From Symsagittifera roscoffensis (Eukaryota; Xenacoelomorpha; Acoela; Convolutidae), in assembly GCF_963678635.1 (NCBI RefSeq), contig NC_087066.1, forward strand, positions 24,225,615-24,289,614: a DNA stretch of 64,000 bases, given 5' to 3'. Both the position numbers and the translations under genes were made by a program. Positions within the stretch are counted from its first letter, which is position 1; each line of letters begins with the position of its first letter. Shown one piece after another: positions 10,001 to 25,000 of this stretch. Below the pieces are notes generated by a model. It ran no database searches. It saw nothing but the letters and a program-made list of their open reading frames with translations, and was not told the origin of the DNA.

Positions 10001-13000
10001 TTAAAATCCAATATATCGATTATAATCCCTTTTTCCCCTTTTTTCTCCGACCTTGCATCCCAATTGCTTAGATTTTATGCTTTTTGTGGATTTATGTGAA
10101 ACATGAGAGAAATGTTTAAAAAATTGATAATATTTTAAAAAATTTCATTTCTCTGTTGAACTTGGTTCATGATGCACATCTTTTTTTCTTTTGATCATCA
10201 AAATATCAGCGCATTGCTTTAACTTCAAGACTTAAACTTATTTTTCGCATAGCTCAACGAAGCTTTCTTTTCCAGGTAAAACTTTTTGTTGCTATTGGAA
10301 AACACCTAATTTTGGAAATTATAATCAATTATAACTGTCAAAAAATCATCATAACAGTCCGTTATAATCGATTGCTTACGCCTAAACTTGAATGCGGGTT
10401 GGTTAATAAAAACTTTGACGCGCAGTTTTTGGGCCGTATAACGGAAGAGACCCAGTTTTTCTTCCGCCCACTCAGGAAGTCAAAAGAAAATATGCTCATT
10501 GAGCCATCCCAATAGCTTTCGGACTCAAAAAGGCATTTCAAAGGTGTTGACTTGGAGTCGAGAACAAATTATCGAAGTTTAAGTTTAATTCCCTCTACTT
10601 TCGTCTTATTTTGGAACAAATTATACATTAAATTAGCTCTTTTCGTTTTTTCTATTTCATTGCAAAGCCAAATGTATAGTTTATAGACGCACGGAATGTT
10701 AAAAACAGAATGCGGATCCCCCGACAAGTTATTCGCAATCCACTTCAAACAGATATTTCTCTTATGGAAATCTGCAAAATTTTCTGACGCACGGAATGTT
10801 AAAAACAAAAGGCGAATCCCCCGACAAGTTATTCGCAATCCACTTCAAACAGATATTTGCTTATAGATTCTGCAAAACTTTGTCGGAAATCATTTGTTTT
10901 TGATCGATTTTATTCGCTGTTACGCTTTTAGTGATATTGTTTGAGCTTGTTCGATTTTTCAAAACGATTTTTCGAAAATGTTCAAAATTTTTTAAAAAAA
11001 TTTGCAAACATTTTGCAGTTTGTTAGTCACATTGTCTAGATTTTTCCCTTCAAATATAAAATACAAGGTCTGTTGAATCCAAAAAATATCATCAGATCTT
11101 AGGTTTAAGCTGACGCATAATGCATAAATCAAAACGGTTGACGCATTGCATAGAAATTTTCTCAACCTATAATGTCAAACTCGAAACTTGAACAAAATTT
11201 TTTTGATTTTTTGAGATATCATCAGCGAAAGTAATTAAATGTAACGGAGATAAGATTTCTCGTCGATGGCCATTTCGTAAAAGAATGAATTTGATTATCA
11301 GTTGTTCTTTATATTTGGTACTTAGGTTTTTGCTTAATTTTCATTTCTTACCTTTTTTTCTAACCAATATCCTACTTCATCCAAAATTTTCTGATATCGT
11401 TCGGTTAAATCACCATTTTTAATTTTGTTCTTAAGACTGATTTTTTTAATAAAAAATCAGGTTATTTTCATACTTTGCTTCCACTTAAATATAGCTTGGT
11501 TTTAGTGGCAACCTATTTGTGTCAAATTTATGAAAAATGATTTCAAAAGATCTTAAACAGGACCCTAAGTTCTATTAAGGGTTTTGCAAAATTAATGAAT
11601 ATGCACTGTGTCATCATGACCTGAGAGTCCGAAACTTGACGCGCTTTTCTATTAGGATTACTGAAGCATCAAACTTTTTTCTTTTTGATATGAACCTAAT
11701 GATTAAAAACATTTGGTGACAATTTTTTTTATCGATTTTATATGACTCGCTAACAAAAACTTTTAATAATGGTTGTAGAAAAATTAGCTTGTTTGGTGGG
11801 GACAGTTTGTTGACTTCAATGTCGAGATGTTTAATTTGAGCAATAATAAAACTGTCCGGAAAAATTTGTGTATTCAAACATTTTTTAAAATTTTAAACTA
11901 AAACTTGGAGCAAAAACGGACTTTGCAGGCAACTCGAAAAAGTAAAGCTTGGCCATGAAATAATGTTTGCAAAACCATGGTCGAAAACTCAATGCTATTT
12001 CATCAATCAGCGGCTTTACTTTGAAATTGGGGATGAACTGTGTACTCGGATGTATTAGCTCCGACCATTTGAAAAATGGGGAGGAACATTGTATTCGGTT
12101 GTATTTCAGTTTTTTTTTGGTTGTTTTCCATGCAAAATCAGGTACCACAAATAAACATCGCAATAGGTCGAGTGATATAACATATAAAAACCCTTTCAAT
12201 CATTATTGAACGAGTTAAAAACATGGAATAATTTTTTGAAGTGTCGAGAAAAACTCGTTAAAAATACCGATTTTTTGCTTTTCATCGAGCGAATCAAACG
12301 AGCGAGCAGGCTCGTTCATTCTGCAATTATGCCGCTTATAATAGTTTATTTGTGCCTAATTTTAGTTTTACTCAAGTAAAATTAATTGAAAGTTTTTTCA
12401 CGTTGTTATGGTTATCAAAATCAAAACTTAAAAAAATCAGCAAAACTGTTTGAAAAAAATGTTCGAACTTTTTTGATTTATTTAATATCATTTTTCCAAA
12501 TTTTTTTGTCCAATTTGTTTACAGTATTTTTGTTGTCGCATATTTCTCAGCTCGATTTTATTTCATCAGAATTTTTCATTATATCACGCAGAAAAAAATG
12601 AAAATAATTTGAAAAAATTAATTTTTCTTCTATGAAAATGTTGAGAAAAACCTGTTTAGAATTTTTGAGCGAATTAAGCGAGAAGGCCGACTTATTCATG
12701 CTTAATTATAGCCTAATTATTATTCATGTTTAAAAAAAGCTAATTCGTGCCTTATGTTAGTTTTATTCGAGTAAAAGTAGTTTTTGGAGTTTTTAACGCC
12801 ATGGGAACCAAAAACTTCATTTACTCGAATTTTCAGATTTTTTTTGATTTTTTTTACGATTTTATGTTTTGAAAATTGCTCTCCAATTTGCTGAAATTTT
12901 AATAACTTGTTCAGATGTTTTTCATCACACCATGCAGAAAAAACTAGTTTAGTTTGATGAAAAAATTTTTTGTTTTTTTTTATGTTCGTAACATTCTGCG

Positions 13001-16000
13001 CTAATTGCACAATAAACGGCTATCCTGGTTACTTTTTACCTCTATGAAAAACCCATTCTCACCTTCAACCAGAGTGTCCAGAAAAAGTTCTCCGAACATC
13101 TGCAAGGATGGTATGAGTATGACGAACTCGAGAGTGGATGCCCAGCCCTCCTGCCTCAGAGTCTCGGGTTTGAAGATCAGAGTCACAGTACACACTCCAT
13201 ATGCGAGTAAGAACACCACCAACACAGTGATGAAAATCAACATCTCCTTGAACTGAAATAAGCAATCAAACTTACTATTGCTTAATTACTTTTGATTTTT
13301 TCCTTTTGTTCGCTCCTCCAATCAATCGATCAATCATACTTTTGCTGCTGTAATTGTTTTCGGGTGCCACGAGAATGACAAAAAGGAGCAGACTTTATGT
13401 TATTCTTCAAAAGTGCAATTTTTCTGTATTCGTTTTTTGGTCTCATGATTTCTGAACTTAGGTTTTCATCTTCGTTTCCGATGGAATAACCCTCAAATAA
13501 AAAAGCAATTACCAAATATTTATAAAACCCAAGCAGGGGGCGCATTTGGGTGGGGGGGGGGGGAGGCTTTCGCTTCGACCCCCTACTGACCCATAAGGCC
13601 CCCTTTGTGCTATTAGACAAGTATTTAAAATATAATTATATTTTAAAAAATAAAGCGGAATCACACAAACGAAATGGTATTGGCGCGAGCAAATTTTTGT
13701 ACTTTGAAATCTGAATATCGGCTTAAATTGCATCATTATTTCGAGCTCGACCTTCGCGGGCGTTCCTTCGCGGTGACTGAAATCAAATTCAAAAATACAA
13801 GCCTCAGTAAGCTTTTTGTGGAATGTGTGATCTATTTTGCAACTGTAACTTTGTTTCACTTACCATTTTGCGCATCATGATCCACAGCGTGCCCAGTTTG
13901 TCCACCGCCTGGTACAACCTAATCACTCGCACCCACATCAACAGAGTGACCAGGCCATACACTATGCGGGCAGAGTCATGACTGCCTGTCTTGTTGAGGA
14001 CGAAGCCCACTGCTATTAGAGGGAGGTATGTGAGGTCTATGATGTTCCATTCTGAACTGAGGTAGGAGTAGAGTTTGTGTGTCAGTTTGCCACTTTCACA
14101 CACAAACTGCAATGAAGATAAAAACACTAATTGAACAGAATGTCTGACCAACCGCTTAATGTCCTTGGCGAAAATCAAGTCGGCAATGATTTGAAACTTA
14201 TTAGAAAAATACAGTATCGGACTTAGGGAGAGGTGGAGGCGGTTGGACACGCTCTATTGATTAGACGCCCTACATACCCAATGGGTCCCCTTACTACATT
14301 ACGACATCTATTTTTGTTCGACGAATACCAAAGTTTTTTCAAAGGCGCATTTGACGCTAATATACTAAATTTGCGGGGCGTCAAAAAGCACACATGTTTG
14401 GTCAAACTATTCCAAAAAAGCCTTAGAACAGCATTTTTGGTCTGTTTTTAAAAACTTGCTTCCGGCACTGACATTTTTTTTGTAAAACGAGTCTTTTTAG
14501 CATTCTGGGAGAGCTTTGAATATCAGTTTGGTCAATGAAAACTTTTTGAAAATCCGCTCTCGAGAAAATTCAAGACATAAAATCCATTTATATTTTTTGT
14601 TATTTGACATGCTAGTTTTTTATTTGGTCTTTTTTGTAAATAAAATCAAAGTGTGGCGCTGGCCCGTGTAAAGAGGAGTTCTTATATTTACAAAATGCAA
14701 AAAAGCCAGTCCCCCGCCAACTAATTTTTTAAGTGAGGCAGGGTAAGGTTGGGGTGTTATTTGAGACGTGTCGTGATCTGCTGTCACTCACTTGTCGCAT
14801 TTCGTCAATGAGATAGCTGAATGAGACGACTAGCATGTACAGCTCTAGATTGTGATGGGGGTGGTCGTTGTCTATCCACAGAGCCATCAAAGAGAACAGA
14901 AGCAGAAAACTGAAGTAGGCTGCCTGAAAATAACAACCATGTTTGAGTTAGAACAATAACAGTTCATGCGCAATACGGGGAAGATCAGAAATGGAGGGTT
15001 CTGAAAATGTATACCGAGTGTACTGTGAATTTTGTTCTTGGTGCAGTGTAGAACATCCAAAGTTTCCTCCAAATGCCCATATTCGATGTCAATTCATCAT
15101 CTTCACTGTTGTGCTTCGGTGCCTGGAAATGATCTCTCTCGAAATCGTGGACCTCTTTTGAAGTTGAACTTCTATCAGAGTCTGAAACAATTGAAAATAC
15201 ATCTGAAAACTCAAGTATTTTAAGGTTTTCGTTTTCAAAAAGGCGCACCAATTTGTGAACAAAATTTCAAGAGTTTTGCTACTGAGTTTTCTTTGTTCAA
15301 TGGTTGCAGGAAGTGTATGATTAGTTGATGTACCTTGCTTGATTAGTTTTTTCTCCTCCTCTGAAAAACTCGCATCACCTGGCTTTTTCTCACTTTCTTT
15401 CAGACCGTTCGAAGATGAAGGCTGAGAGTCGTCGTTCATTTCTCTGTGACCAGTTTTTTGTTTCGGAGCACCAATTGGCTTCTTGGATTCAATATTATTA
15501 TCTGTCACGTCCACGTATGCAATCAATGGCGGAAAAAGCATGCACAAAACGACCTAAATTACAAAACAGATATATTGTTAAGGCCTCAAAGCTGTTTTGT
15601 TCGTATTTTAAAAACAAGTCAGCAATATTGAAGTCACTAGTTTTTTATGATCGTCAAAGCCAGGCATGTTTTTATGTGTGATAACCAAAAATAGAACCCA
15701 CCTTGAGGTATCCGGAGTTGACGCCCCCTTTCCAGTCAGAATCAACACAGGACTGCACACAAGAAGAAGCAAGGAACCTCTAAAAATGCCGGAATATTTC
15801 AACCTCTAAACTTTTTCATGGTTTTTGAAGGATTGCAACAGCATGAGCTAGCTGTTTTATACGAACGGCACCGAGTGGCAATGAATGCTGGCTAGAATTT
15901 TTTTGCTTGAGACAACAAGTCTTTATGTATATTCTTTACGGTTTTCGTGTGCCATATAAATTCAAAACATCAGCCGGAAGTGAGAAAACGAAAGATATAA

Positions 16001-19000
16001 TTGACCTTGCAGTTTGAGTGGAGTGCCAATTGCATGAGGTGTCTGTTGGGCCAGGCGAGACTCTTCTGTCGCACTAGTCTCCTACTCAGTACGTGGTCTG
16101 TTTTGTAGCATGTGTCAATTGCACCCAAAGCAAGGTCCTCGAACTGTCTAAACATGATCGAACTGTCTATCATTTCAAACAGGTAGATTAAGCGCAAAAA
16201 AACACAGGCAAATTTTATGATAAGTGTCCCGAATAGTAGTCTAAATCAATAGCAAGACTCTCCCCTCAAAGATTCGAACCCCTGACCTTCTAAAAGATCG
16301 ACTTTGGTACAATTTTAAGATGTCCATTTTTGGCTGACCAACTCTACAATTTTCAACGCGTTTTTCGGCGGCATAGGAAGAGGAAAAGGGCAGGGGTTTT
16401 ATTTCAAAACCTTCCAAAAACTGTCTACAAACGATTTTTTGACTTGTATTTTCAAAAGCATCGAGAAAATCCAATCAGTCCCTGGTCTGCATGTCAAAAT
16501 AGACGAATGGAACGTTTAACCACGGATTAGGCACCCATAAAAAGGTAAACACGCCTTAACTGAGTTAAGGTAAAATAAAGTTAAGGCAAGTTTTAACTGA
16601 ACTTCAGTCACCTGAAAAAAAATTTAAGGAAATTTTCAAGTTATGTTAATTTAAGAGGTAAGTTAAATTAAACCAAATTAAATATTAACCTGAAAAATAG
16701 ACGTTTTCTGAAGTAAACTACTATGCAAGAAAATTAAAGTGAAATAATATATCAGTACCGCCGTCATTTTTACAACACTGAACAATGAACAAATTATGAA
16801 ATAGTTTCTACTTTCTATAAGTTAAACAGCCGAGTTTCACTTACTCTGAGTTGTGAATGAACTGTGGTCTGTACACATCCTCCCCCGGCCACAGTCTGCG
16901 TGAGAGCCTCCTCCACATCTCACTCCCCACCAGGGCGACTGCGATTGGCTCCCGCACAAAACCCCACAGGAACTTAGACATCTCCAGTCTATAGGAACAA
17001 TTGGATATTCTCAAATCAATCAGGAAATTAATAGAATAAAAAGGTAATTTAAACTTATGCTAATGTATTCATCAGCATCAGCCAGAGACTATCTGAAAAA
17101 TGGGGGTATATTTTGATCTTCATAAGTAAGGCTTTTAGTCAGGTGCGGATCTAGAATTTTTTCGAGGGGGGGGGGGTGGATTTTCAAAAAAATGTTCGAA
17201 ATATTTGTCGACCTTTTTTTTAGGTCGGCCAAATTGATTTTTCGAGCTCTCCCAAAGCACTTTTTTGTCCCTGTTTTGACCAAATTTTCTGCGCAGCAGG
17301 CAAAATTTTGAAAAAACAGACCAAAAAAGGCGTTTTTAGGCACTTTTTGGAAATCGCGTTTTTTTCGGCGCGCGCTCCCCCCTTAAAATTAGTATATATT
17401 GGCGCCAGAGGTGCCTTTAGAAAATTTTTAGGGTCCATCACCAAAAAAGGATATTGGAAAATAGTACAAATGTGGGACCCTTTGGGTCGGCAGTGGGTCG
17501 AATCCCTGAGAAAGAAAGCGTCCGCCCCCCGCCCACCTCCTAAATCCGCCCCTGCTTTTAGTGCAGATAGTTTGAGTGCTTTTCAAATGATTTGAGTTAG
17601 GTCTGGTCAAAGATAATACAAAACAAGGTTTCATGACTCACTTGTTCGCAAGAATCGACCAAACAAACAGCTTCCCAAACGGGTCGTCAAACGTCCGGAA
17701 ACAGACGCCGCCTCGTTTTGGCATGTTGATCCGAAACTCCTTATCCTTCAGCCCACATAAAACAGAAAGCACCTTGGAAACATCTTTCATCGACAAAAGC
17801 TTTCCTTCTGAAGTCTTCAGCTTCATTGATTGGAAAACAATATAGGTCAGATAGTCATTCGACTTGATAGCGTAATTGTAGAGAAATTTCAATCGTTCTT
17901 CAATTAGGAACTCCTTCATGGAAAAGTTGAAATCCAGGAATAGCTGGACGAAGTCGGTTTTGTTTTCCAGGAGAGCTCTCATCATCAGCTTGCTGGAATT
18001 TTTGTGCTGAAAAAGATTGATTGGTTAATTTATGCATTTAGCGTTCTCAATTTAATGCTATCAGAGAAATTTCGATGGAACTTTCTGCTCATAATCGTAC
18101 TAAATAAGTTTCGTTGAAGACAACTTAGTGAAAATTTTTTAAATCCACGAAGGAAAAAACTCAACAGACGAGCAGTTTAACTCTTTTAGAGAGAGCCGCT
18201 GTTGTGTCCCTAGTTCAGAATTAATTGCAATTTTAGTTATTTTCTAAGCTGGGCAATGTTGCCTCACAATAAAGCAACCAGCATGGATCATGGTTGGCCG
18301 GAAACTTAGTTAACTCACCAACGCTCCGCAACTTACTTGTGACAGTTGCATGTCTTTTGTGAGGACATCGTTGCGTGCAGTATCTGGACGGTTCCAGTTG
18401 AAGCAAAGTTCAAGGGGGTCCAGACTATTTTTGGTTTGCACAATTGCATGTAGAATTGCACTGTCCAATTCACCCGATGTTCCAGTTTTGCCAACTTTAC
18501 ACACTGTCACCTGATAATAGCGACATTTCTTCAAAAATAGCTGGATAAACTATTCAACTACCAAAGTCGAAGCATTTAATCAGACGGCTTAGAAAGCTTT
18601 AAATTGTTTTTTTTTGTGCCGACCATCCGACCATTTGAAAAATGGGGAGGAACTTGGTACAAATAATCATCGGACTGGGTTGAGTGATATATCATATTAA
18701 AGCCCTTTTAATCGTGATTCGAACGACATTACAAAATTTCCGAAAGTTCTGGGCTTTCATCAGATCCTTTTATTACATCACTCACAAATCAACGATACTA
18801 ATCTGGGAAAAAAAGAAGAAGAACTTAAGTATTTTCTTAAAAATATGGTGGGAACATTCTGCGCTACTTGCACAGCAACCGGATCTCCTTGTTTTTAACT
18901 TGAAAAAGTACTAGCAATAATCAGCATTTTGAGCTTTTTTGATAAACTCTCCTCAAATGGAGAGACACAATTCCAATCCTTTGATAGGCTATGGAGTCGA

Positions 19001-22000
19001 TTCTTGAAGCAATAGTCGACAATAATACCTATTCCGACAATGAATGTCAATTTAAATCTCCTCGTTCAAAAATAGTTTTCTCTCAATCTTCGCTGCTTTC
19101 ATGACTCGTCTAGACGCTTTTCTGTTTTTTTTTTCAAAAAAAAAGAAAAAGAATGAAAACCGAATGTGCAAACCATGTTTTCGAACTGAACAATGGATAG
19201 AATGAGCTCCAAAAATTGGGTGTCATCTTGTCCTTTCTTATTCGGAGTCGAAATGTCTCGAATTTTGTTCTTGAGCGTGTCTCGTTTGTCCTGCGGTATA
19301 TCTACACCTCCGTCCTCTTGGCTGTAACAAAAAAAGTCCAAATAAAACTAAGCACTGTAAAAATTACATAAATTATATAGAAATCAAGACGTCCGAAGCA
19401 TCAGAACGTTCGATTTTAATACCGTGGTTGCTGCTATATCAAAAATGGTGCAGAAGTTTCTGCAAAAACTGTGTTTGCAAAAATTGGCGCTACGGCTCAC
19501 AAGACGTGCGCTGCAATTTGCACGGTGAGATCTTGTAAGAACCAAGCTTACTTAAACTTAAATATTTAACCTCCGGGTTCCTCAGACTGGTTAATTATAT
19601 ATATTTTCTTATAAATGAATCCAATCTGAGTGATCATTACCGACTGTAGCTCTTCATGGCATAGATAATGCAGTCGGAAGCCCCTCCGACACCATCACAG
19701 ACCACAACTGGTATCCCCTCCCTCAAGGTCTCCAAAACAATTCTGAAGGTCAAAAGGTCACCTCCAACCACGACAACTACAACTGGGACCTTTCCTATGC
19801 TTTTCTGCGAAATGCTGCTCTGAACTCCACCAAAAGTGTCTGAGTTAACTTCATGTTTGTTGAGATATGAAAGCAATTGTTGGGTCAAATTCCAGTTGCT
19901 TTTGAATTGATTCTGCTCCTGGGAGTCCTCGTGGGTGTCGGTGAAGATGAAGAAGGGGTGACTGGGATTCAAGGGGGTGGTGTTAGGAGTGGCTGCATGT
20001 TTTCGTACAACGTAATGAAAGTCCTGGAGAAAAACTAAGCTTCTTAAGGTTGCATGACTTCAAAAAAATAGAAGTTTTTTTTCAGTTTGTATAGTAGTCA
20101 AAAATAGTAGTTTTTTTTTCAAATTTATTCAATTTGAACCTTGCCTTTTTTAACTTTATTGACTAATCTGTCGTGAACTGATTTTTTGATTATTTGACTC
20201 AACAATTGAACTATTTTTCAACTATTGGGCCTTTTATACCCAATTCCTTCATAAAGAATTACTTTTAAATCTTAAAACTGTACGCAGAAAACAAAGTTAT
20301 TAAATTAACCAGAGCATGTTCGTCTCTTTCGAAGTGAGATTTCATTTCTTCATGATTATCCACAGTTTTCCATTTGTTCACACCAATACACCTTATCCTG
20401 TCACGTGGTGACCCTGATGACGTCAGTGAAGGCGTAGTTGACGTCACCCACATTTCGTTCTGCATAATTCTGACGTCATTAGCCAGGGCTGAACTGATTC
20501 CCCGATTGAGGCCAGAAGTCAACACCCACGACTGGGAAGTTGAAGCCGCCTGTGAAAAACTTACATTTTTTTGGTCTTTTGCCAGTTATTAGAACTTGCT
20601 GTTTAACTTACATACCATGCCTACAAATATTTAATGCTTGTTGGATGAAACCATCGCAGGGTTAACTAAACTAAATCTCAGGTCAGAGCTACCTTGAGTA
20701 GTCCCTCTTTGATGCAATCTCTCTGGTATGGATCCATCTTTGTAGAATGGGAAGAATTTTCTAGAAGGGAAATGACAAGATTAGGTGGGGTCATCTCCCA
20801 ATCAGTTAGCATATGTTTGACCAAGTCTTCCAAAGGCACATTTTCTTCATCATCAATGCAGGCCATCTGAATAAGACAAAATGATCTTTTGCTGATTCAA
20901 ACAAAGTATTAAATTCACACTTATGTGTATGTGGTCTTTCGATAAGTCCTCCAGAGCGATAGATCTCGCAAGAATCTTGAAAGAGTTAGTTAGTTCTCTT
21001 GCATGGAACGTCTTGCAAGACAAACATTTTTGATATTATTTCATGATAAAAAAATGTGAAGACAAACTCAAAAAAAAACTTTCGAGTCTTCAGGCATTTA
21101 TTTGGGTTACAGCAGAGAACAATGTAAACTTGGCAAGGCTAGCTGGGTTGAACATCCTGCAAAATCTTCACCTGTCCTGGAAAGTTTTTTGGATTTGGCG
21201 ATGTGAAAAAAAAACATCTTCTACTTTTTGAAATAAGTCCCGTGGTTGCACAAAGTCTAGCTGTTGAAAACTTTTTTGGGGTCACTTATTCATTCGTTTG
21301 ATCGGTGCATATACAAAACACAAAACAGTCCCATACAAAACAGTCCAATGCAAAATAATCCACAAAATCATGTAATGAAGGAAAAAAACAGTCCAATACA
21401 AAACAGTACGGTTTAAGATAGCCGACTTGATCAAAATGTCTTCAGTTGTGTGTGTGTGTGTGTATGTTGTGTTCAAATCGATAAAGCAGAAAGGAATTGG
21501 AACAGTTTTATAATGCACAGCATAAAAATTTATATTCACTCTGTTACTTTTTATTTTAAACGATAAAAAATACAAATTATATCTAAAAAATCATTCTGGG
21601 GAAACTGCTAAACATATTGCTAAAAATTTATAAAATTGTTGTCTTCTTTTACGAACCTTATTTGGTTTCTTCACACATATAAGTATTATCTTCTAGGAAA
21701 AAAATTCATGCTTTTGAATTTCGTGCTAAAAAATTAGCTGCCTTGAAAGCCGGTTATCTTGCCAGACCTTGAAGACTTCTGCATGATATTTGAGTGATAT
21801 TCGCCATATCTTAACAATCTCAAAAAGTAGCAAGATTAACTTTAATTGTGTGAAAAACGCATTCCAAAACCTAACTACCCTTTTATGCTTCGACTATCAA
21901 AAACGACCAAAAGAAAATGCAACATATGTTTCATCGTCACTTACTCCCGGCCAATAGTGACCAAGGAACGTTGTCTTGCAAATTTGCCAGACAACGTTCC

Positions 22001-25000
22001 TTGGTCACGATTGGTCGAGAGTAAGTGAGGATGAAACATACATTTCATTTTCTTTTGCCCCGTTTTTGAAAGTCGAACGAAGCATAAGAGAGTATAGTTA
22101 GGTTTTGAAATCTTGCGTTTCTCACACAATTAAAGTTAAACTTACTGTATGTTGCAAAGGAAAGATGCCCAAAAAATATAGTCTCGCAAAAAAAACTTTA
22201 AAACTCTTAAAAGATCTGGCAATATAATTTATTTGTCATTTTCCTCAACACATAGATATCTCATTTCCAAAGCTTCTATATAATTGTGCAGAATAATGCA
22301 AATATTATAGAGATTAAACTCAACTTTGAATTATCATTTTCAAATTATGATAAAAATATATATTTTCAAACCAAGAAGGTTTTAAGCGTTTCACTTTATG
22401 CTACCTGAAATACGCTAAGGAGGTTTTTGCCCCGACTCCTCTAGATTGTGAACGAACATCTCATAAACCTTTTTCGTTGCGTGAAAGTGAGGCAATAATA
22501 CCCAGCCCAGAAAAATAACCAAAAAAGTGCATATAGTTCTTAAGCAGGGGCACAACTGCGATTCGCCGTCATAAGATGTACAGCTGGTATGTTGGTCCCT
22601 CCCCTCGTGGATAAATGGTCTTAAAAAACTATAGCTCACGGAATTATGCAAAATTTTATGTCTCTCACGTAACCGATAATTGAGCAAAGAGCAACGAACA
22701 TGTTTTGATTTGTAAAGCACAAGTACTAGTGCTGTAGAAGGGATTTTCATTTGAGGACGTATTGACAGCACGTACAGGGGGCGGATCCAAGATTTGTTCG
22801 AACTGTTTGTGATTTTCTGAGCTCTCCCCAATCACTATAAAGACCCCATTGGGAGCAAAATTTTTGCGCCGCAGCTAGATTTTTAAAATACAGGCCAAAA
22901 AACGCATTTTAGCTTTTTTTTGGGACAATTTTGACCAAAAAAAATGCCTTTTTTCAGCGCGCGCTCCCATGCAAATTTAGTATATAATGGCACCAAAGGC
23001 GCCTATAGAAAAACTTTAGAGTCGGTCAGCTGTGAAAAGACGGTTTCGATGTGTTAATTTAATCCTTTGAATAAGTAACCGTAGTTCAGAAAGTTAGTCG
23101 GAGATAATAAAATAGCTGTCATCCAAAGGTGACAGACAAACTCCGAAGGTTAAATACCAGTTAGCGCCAGACAGATAAATGAATTAAATAGCACAACTAG
23201 AAATGGAATATGAACTAAATTTAGATACTATGACATTTCCCTCCTTGTAAGAATTAATGACTCTAATCAACGTATCCAATGCATCGATGTTAACAGTAAT
23301 CAATAGGGTTAATAACAAGTTTTGTCAATCAACTACAACATCTTTAAAACACAAACTTTTGAGTTTTTGCCGTTTCACAGCATGCCCTCTCCCTGGACCT
23401 CCATATGATAACAGTTTTGTAAGTTGTTTATATAAGTTTGTTACTCATACTTCCTTTTCTCCTCCTTTTCATTTTGCTCCCGACTTATCCGTCTTTTGGA
23501 TGTTATCGATCATGACTGCCCCCATCTTAGTCACTGCGGTTCGTTTTCTTCCAGACCGTCTAGAGCTAGTTTCATCCAGTGAACTAGCTGAATCTTGACT
23601 TGAGTAGGAAACAAGTCGTTGTTTCCGACCCCGCTTTTTCTCTTTGGTTTCTGGAATTTCTGGAATTTGTTCCGCCTCGCGTTCCGTCTCCTGTGGTGTG
23701 ATTCCTCCGGTATCTCCCTTCCTTTGGTTCTCTGCGATTTCCGGCTCGCGTGCAATTGTGTAGTCCGTCGCTGTCTCGTAATTACTAGGTCGAGTCGTTA
23801 TGATTTCAGGCTGTATTTGGTCCTGTCCCCCACTAGACGTTCCTTGTCCGTCTTCCCTAACGTCTGTTTCCCCACTTGTCGGTTTGGCTTGCTTCGATGT
23901 AATTAGCGGCAAATGGTCCTCCGCGTCCGAGTCTGAGTCCTCCGCGATTTCCAAATTTTGGAATCGTGACTTCTTTCCCACGGTGCTATGGAAAGTTCCC
24001 CTGGTGCCTTTTGAGCTGCTTGGCTGGTTACCACACGTTAGAAACTTTCTTTTTAGGTCCCATGGCGTTGGTGTTGCCGCGATTTGTCCCGGCGCCCGTT
24101 TCTTCTGAATTTTTGCCTTCTTTAGTGCTACTCCCGATTTTCTAAGCACAGCACCATTACTCATTTCAATAGTGTGCTTACTTTGATTAACTATGTCAGA
24201 ATTTAATGGTCTATACCTATTTATATTCCGCTCCCCGGTCCTCTGCATCACCACTGCCGGTGGTATTTCTACTGGGTCACTTGGTGCCCGCACAATTCCA
24301 GGCTCGTCATCCTGGTTAGCGGCTTGGTCATCGGCCAATTTCAGTGGTCTTCACCTATTTTTCAGGTCGTACTCAGTGTGCGATCGGATTCCCCAGTTGG
24401 TATCCATAGGCTCCGGCATTGCTTGGGCGATTGGGTCTCTTTCATCTAAACATGCAGATTTTGTTCGTATTACATTTTCCCAATTTAGGTTCCGTAAAGT
24501 AGGCTTTTTAGTCAAATTTCTGAGGACCGTGTTAGCTTCCCGGCCGTGGTGCGCTTCGAACGGTGTTATGTTGAGGGTGGCGTTTTTAACAAATCTTAAA
24601 GCTCCGAGGGCTCTTTCGACCATTCGATCCAAGGGTTCCGGTTTATCCTCCCGCGCATACGTCAGTACTGAATTCTTGATGCTGCCAATCGTGCGGTCGA
24701 CAATCCTGTTGCCCTATGATCGTTCACTGGCGAGATGAGGATTTAAATTCCTTGTTTATGACAAAATGCCCTAACCTCCTTAGACATAAAATTTGTTCCT
24801 TGATCAACTCGAATTTGGCGCGGAACTCCATGGGCAATTATGTATGCTTTTAAAAATTTAATAATTTTATCCGATCGCTTCGAATTACAGACCATAGCCG
24901 ATGGCCAACGTGAGAACCGATCCACCGCCACCAAAACATACTTTTTAGACTCCTTCAAGTAGTTAATGGGCCCCCAAAAATCCAGTTGTACCGATTCATT

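Larger units (their letters stand above)
9280..13062 (-). other. TRPM intron between exons 15 and 16
   Basis: 3.8 kb, no exon-like ORF with usable splice sites. It holds AT-rich AATCAATT-type low-complexity DNA near 9.82-9.97 kb, a 101-bp tandem duplication at 10686-10886 and repeat family A toward its 5' splice end. Confidence 0.6.

Noticed and set aside
16258..16290. GATTCGAACCCCTGACC resembles a tRNA T-loop
   Set aside because: No cloverleaf can be folded around it and no A box or acceptor stem is present.
20925..20990. Possible extra TRPM exon upstream of exon 2
   Set aside because: No good donor restores the phase, and exon 1 at 29.6 kb fits better.
22415..22831. 138-codon minus-strand ORF in TRPM intron 1
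   Set aside because: It runs into the hAT MITE, has no splice context and no recognisable domain; chance is likely.
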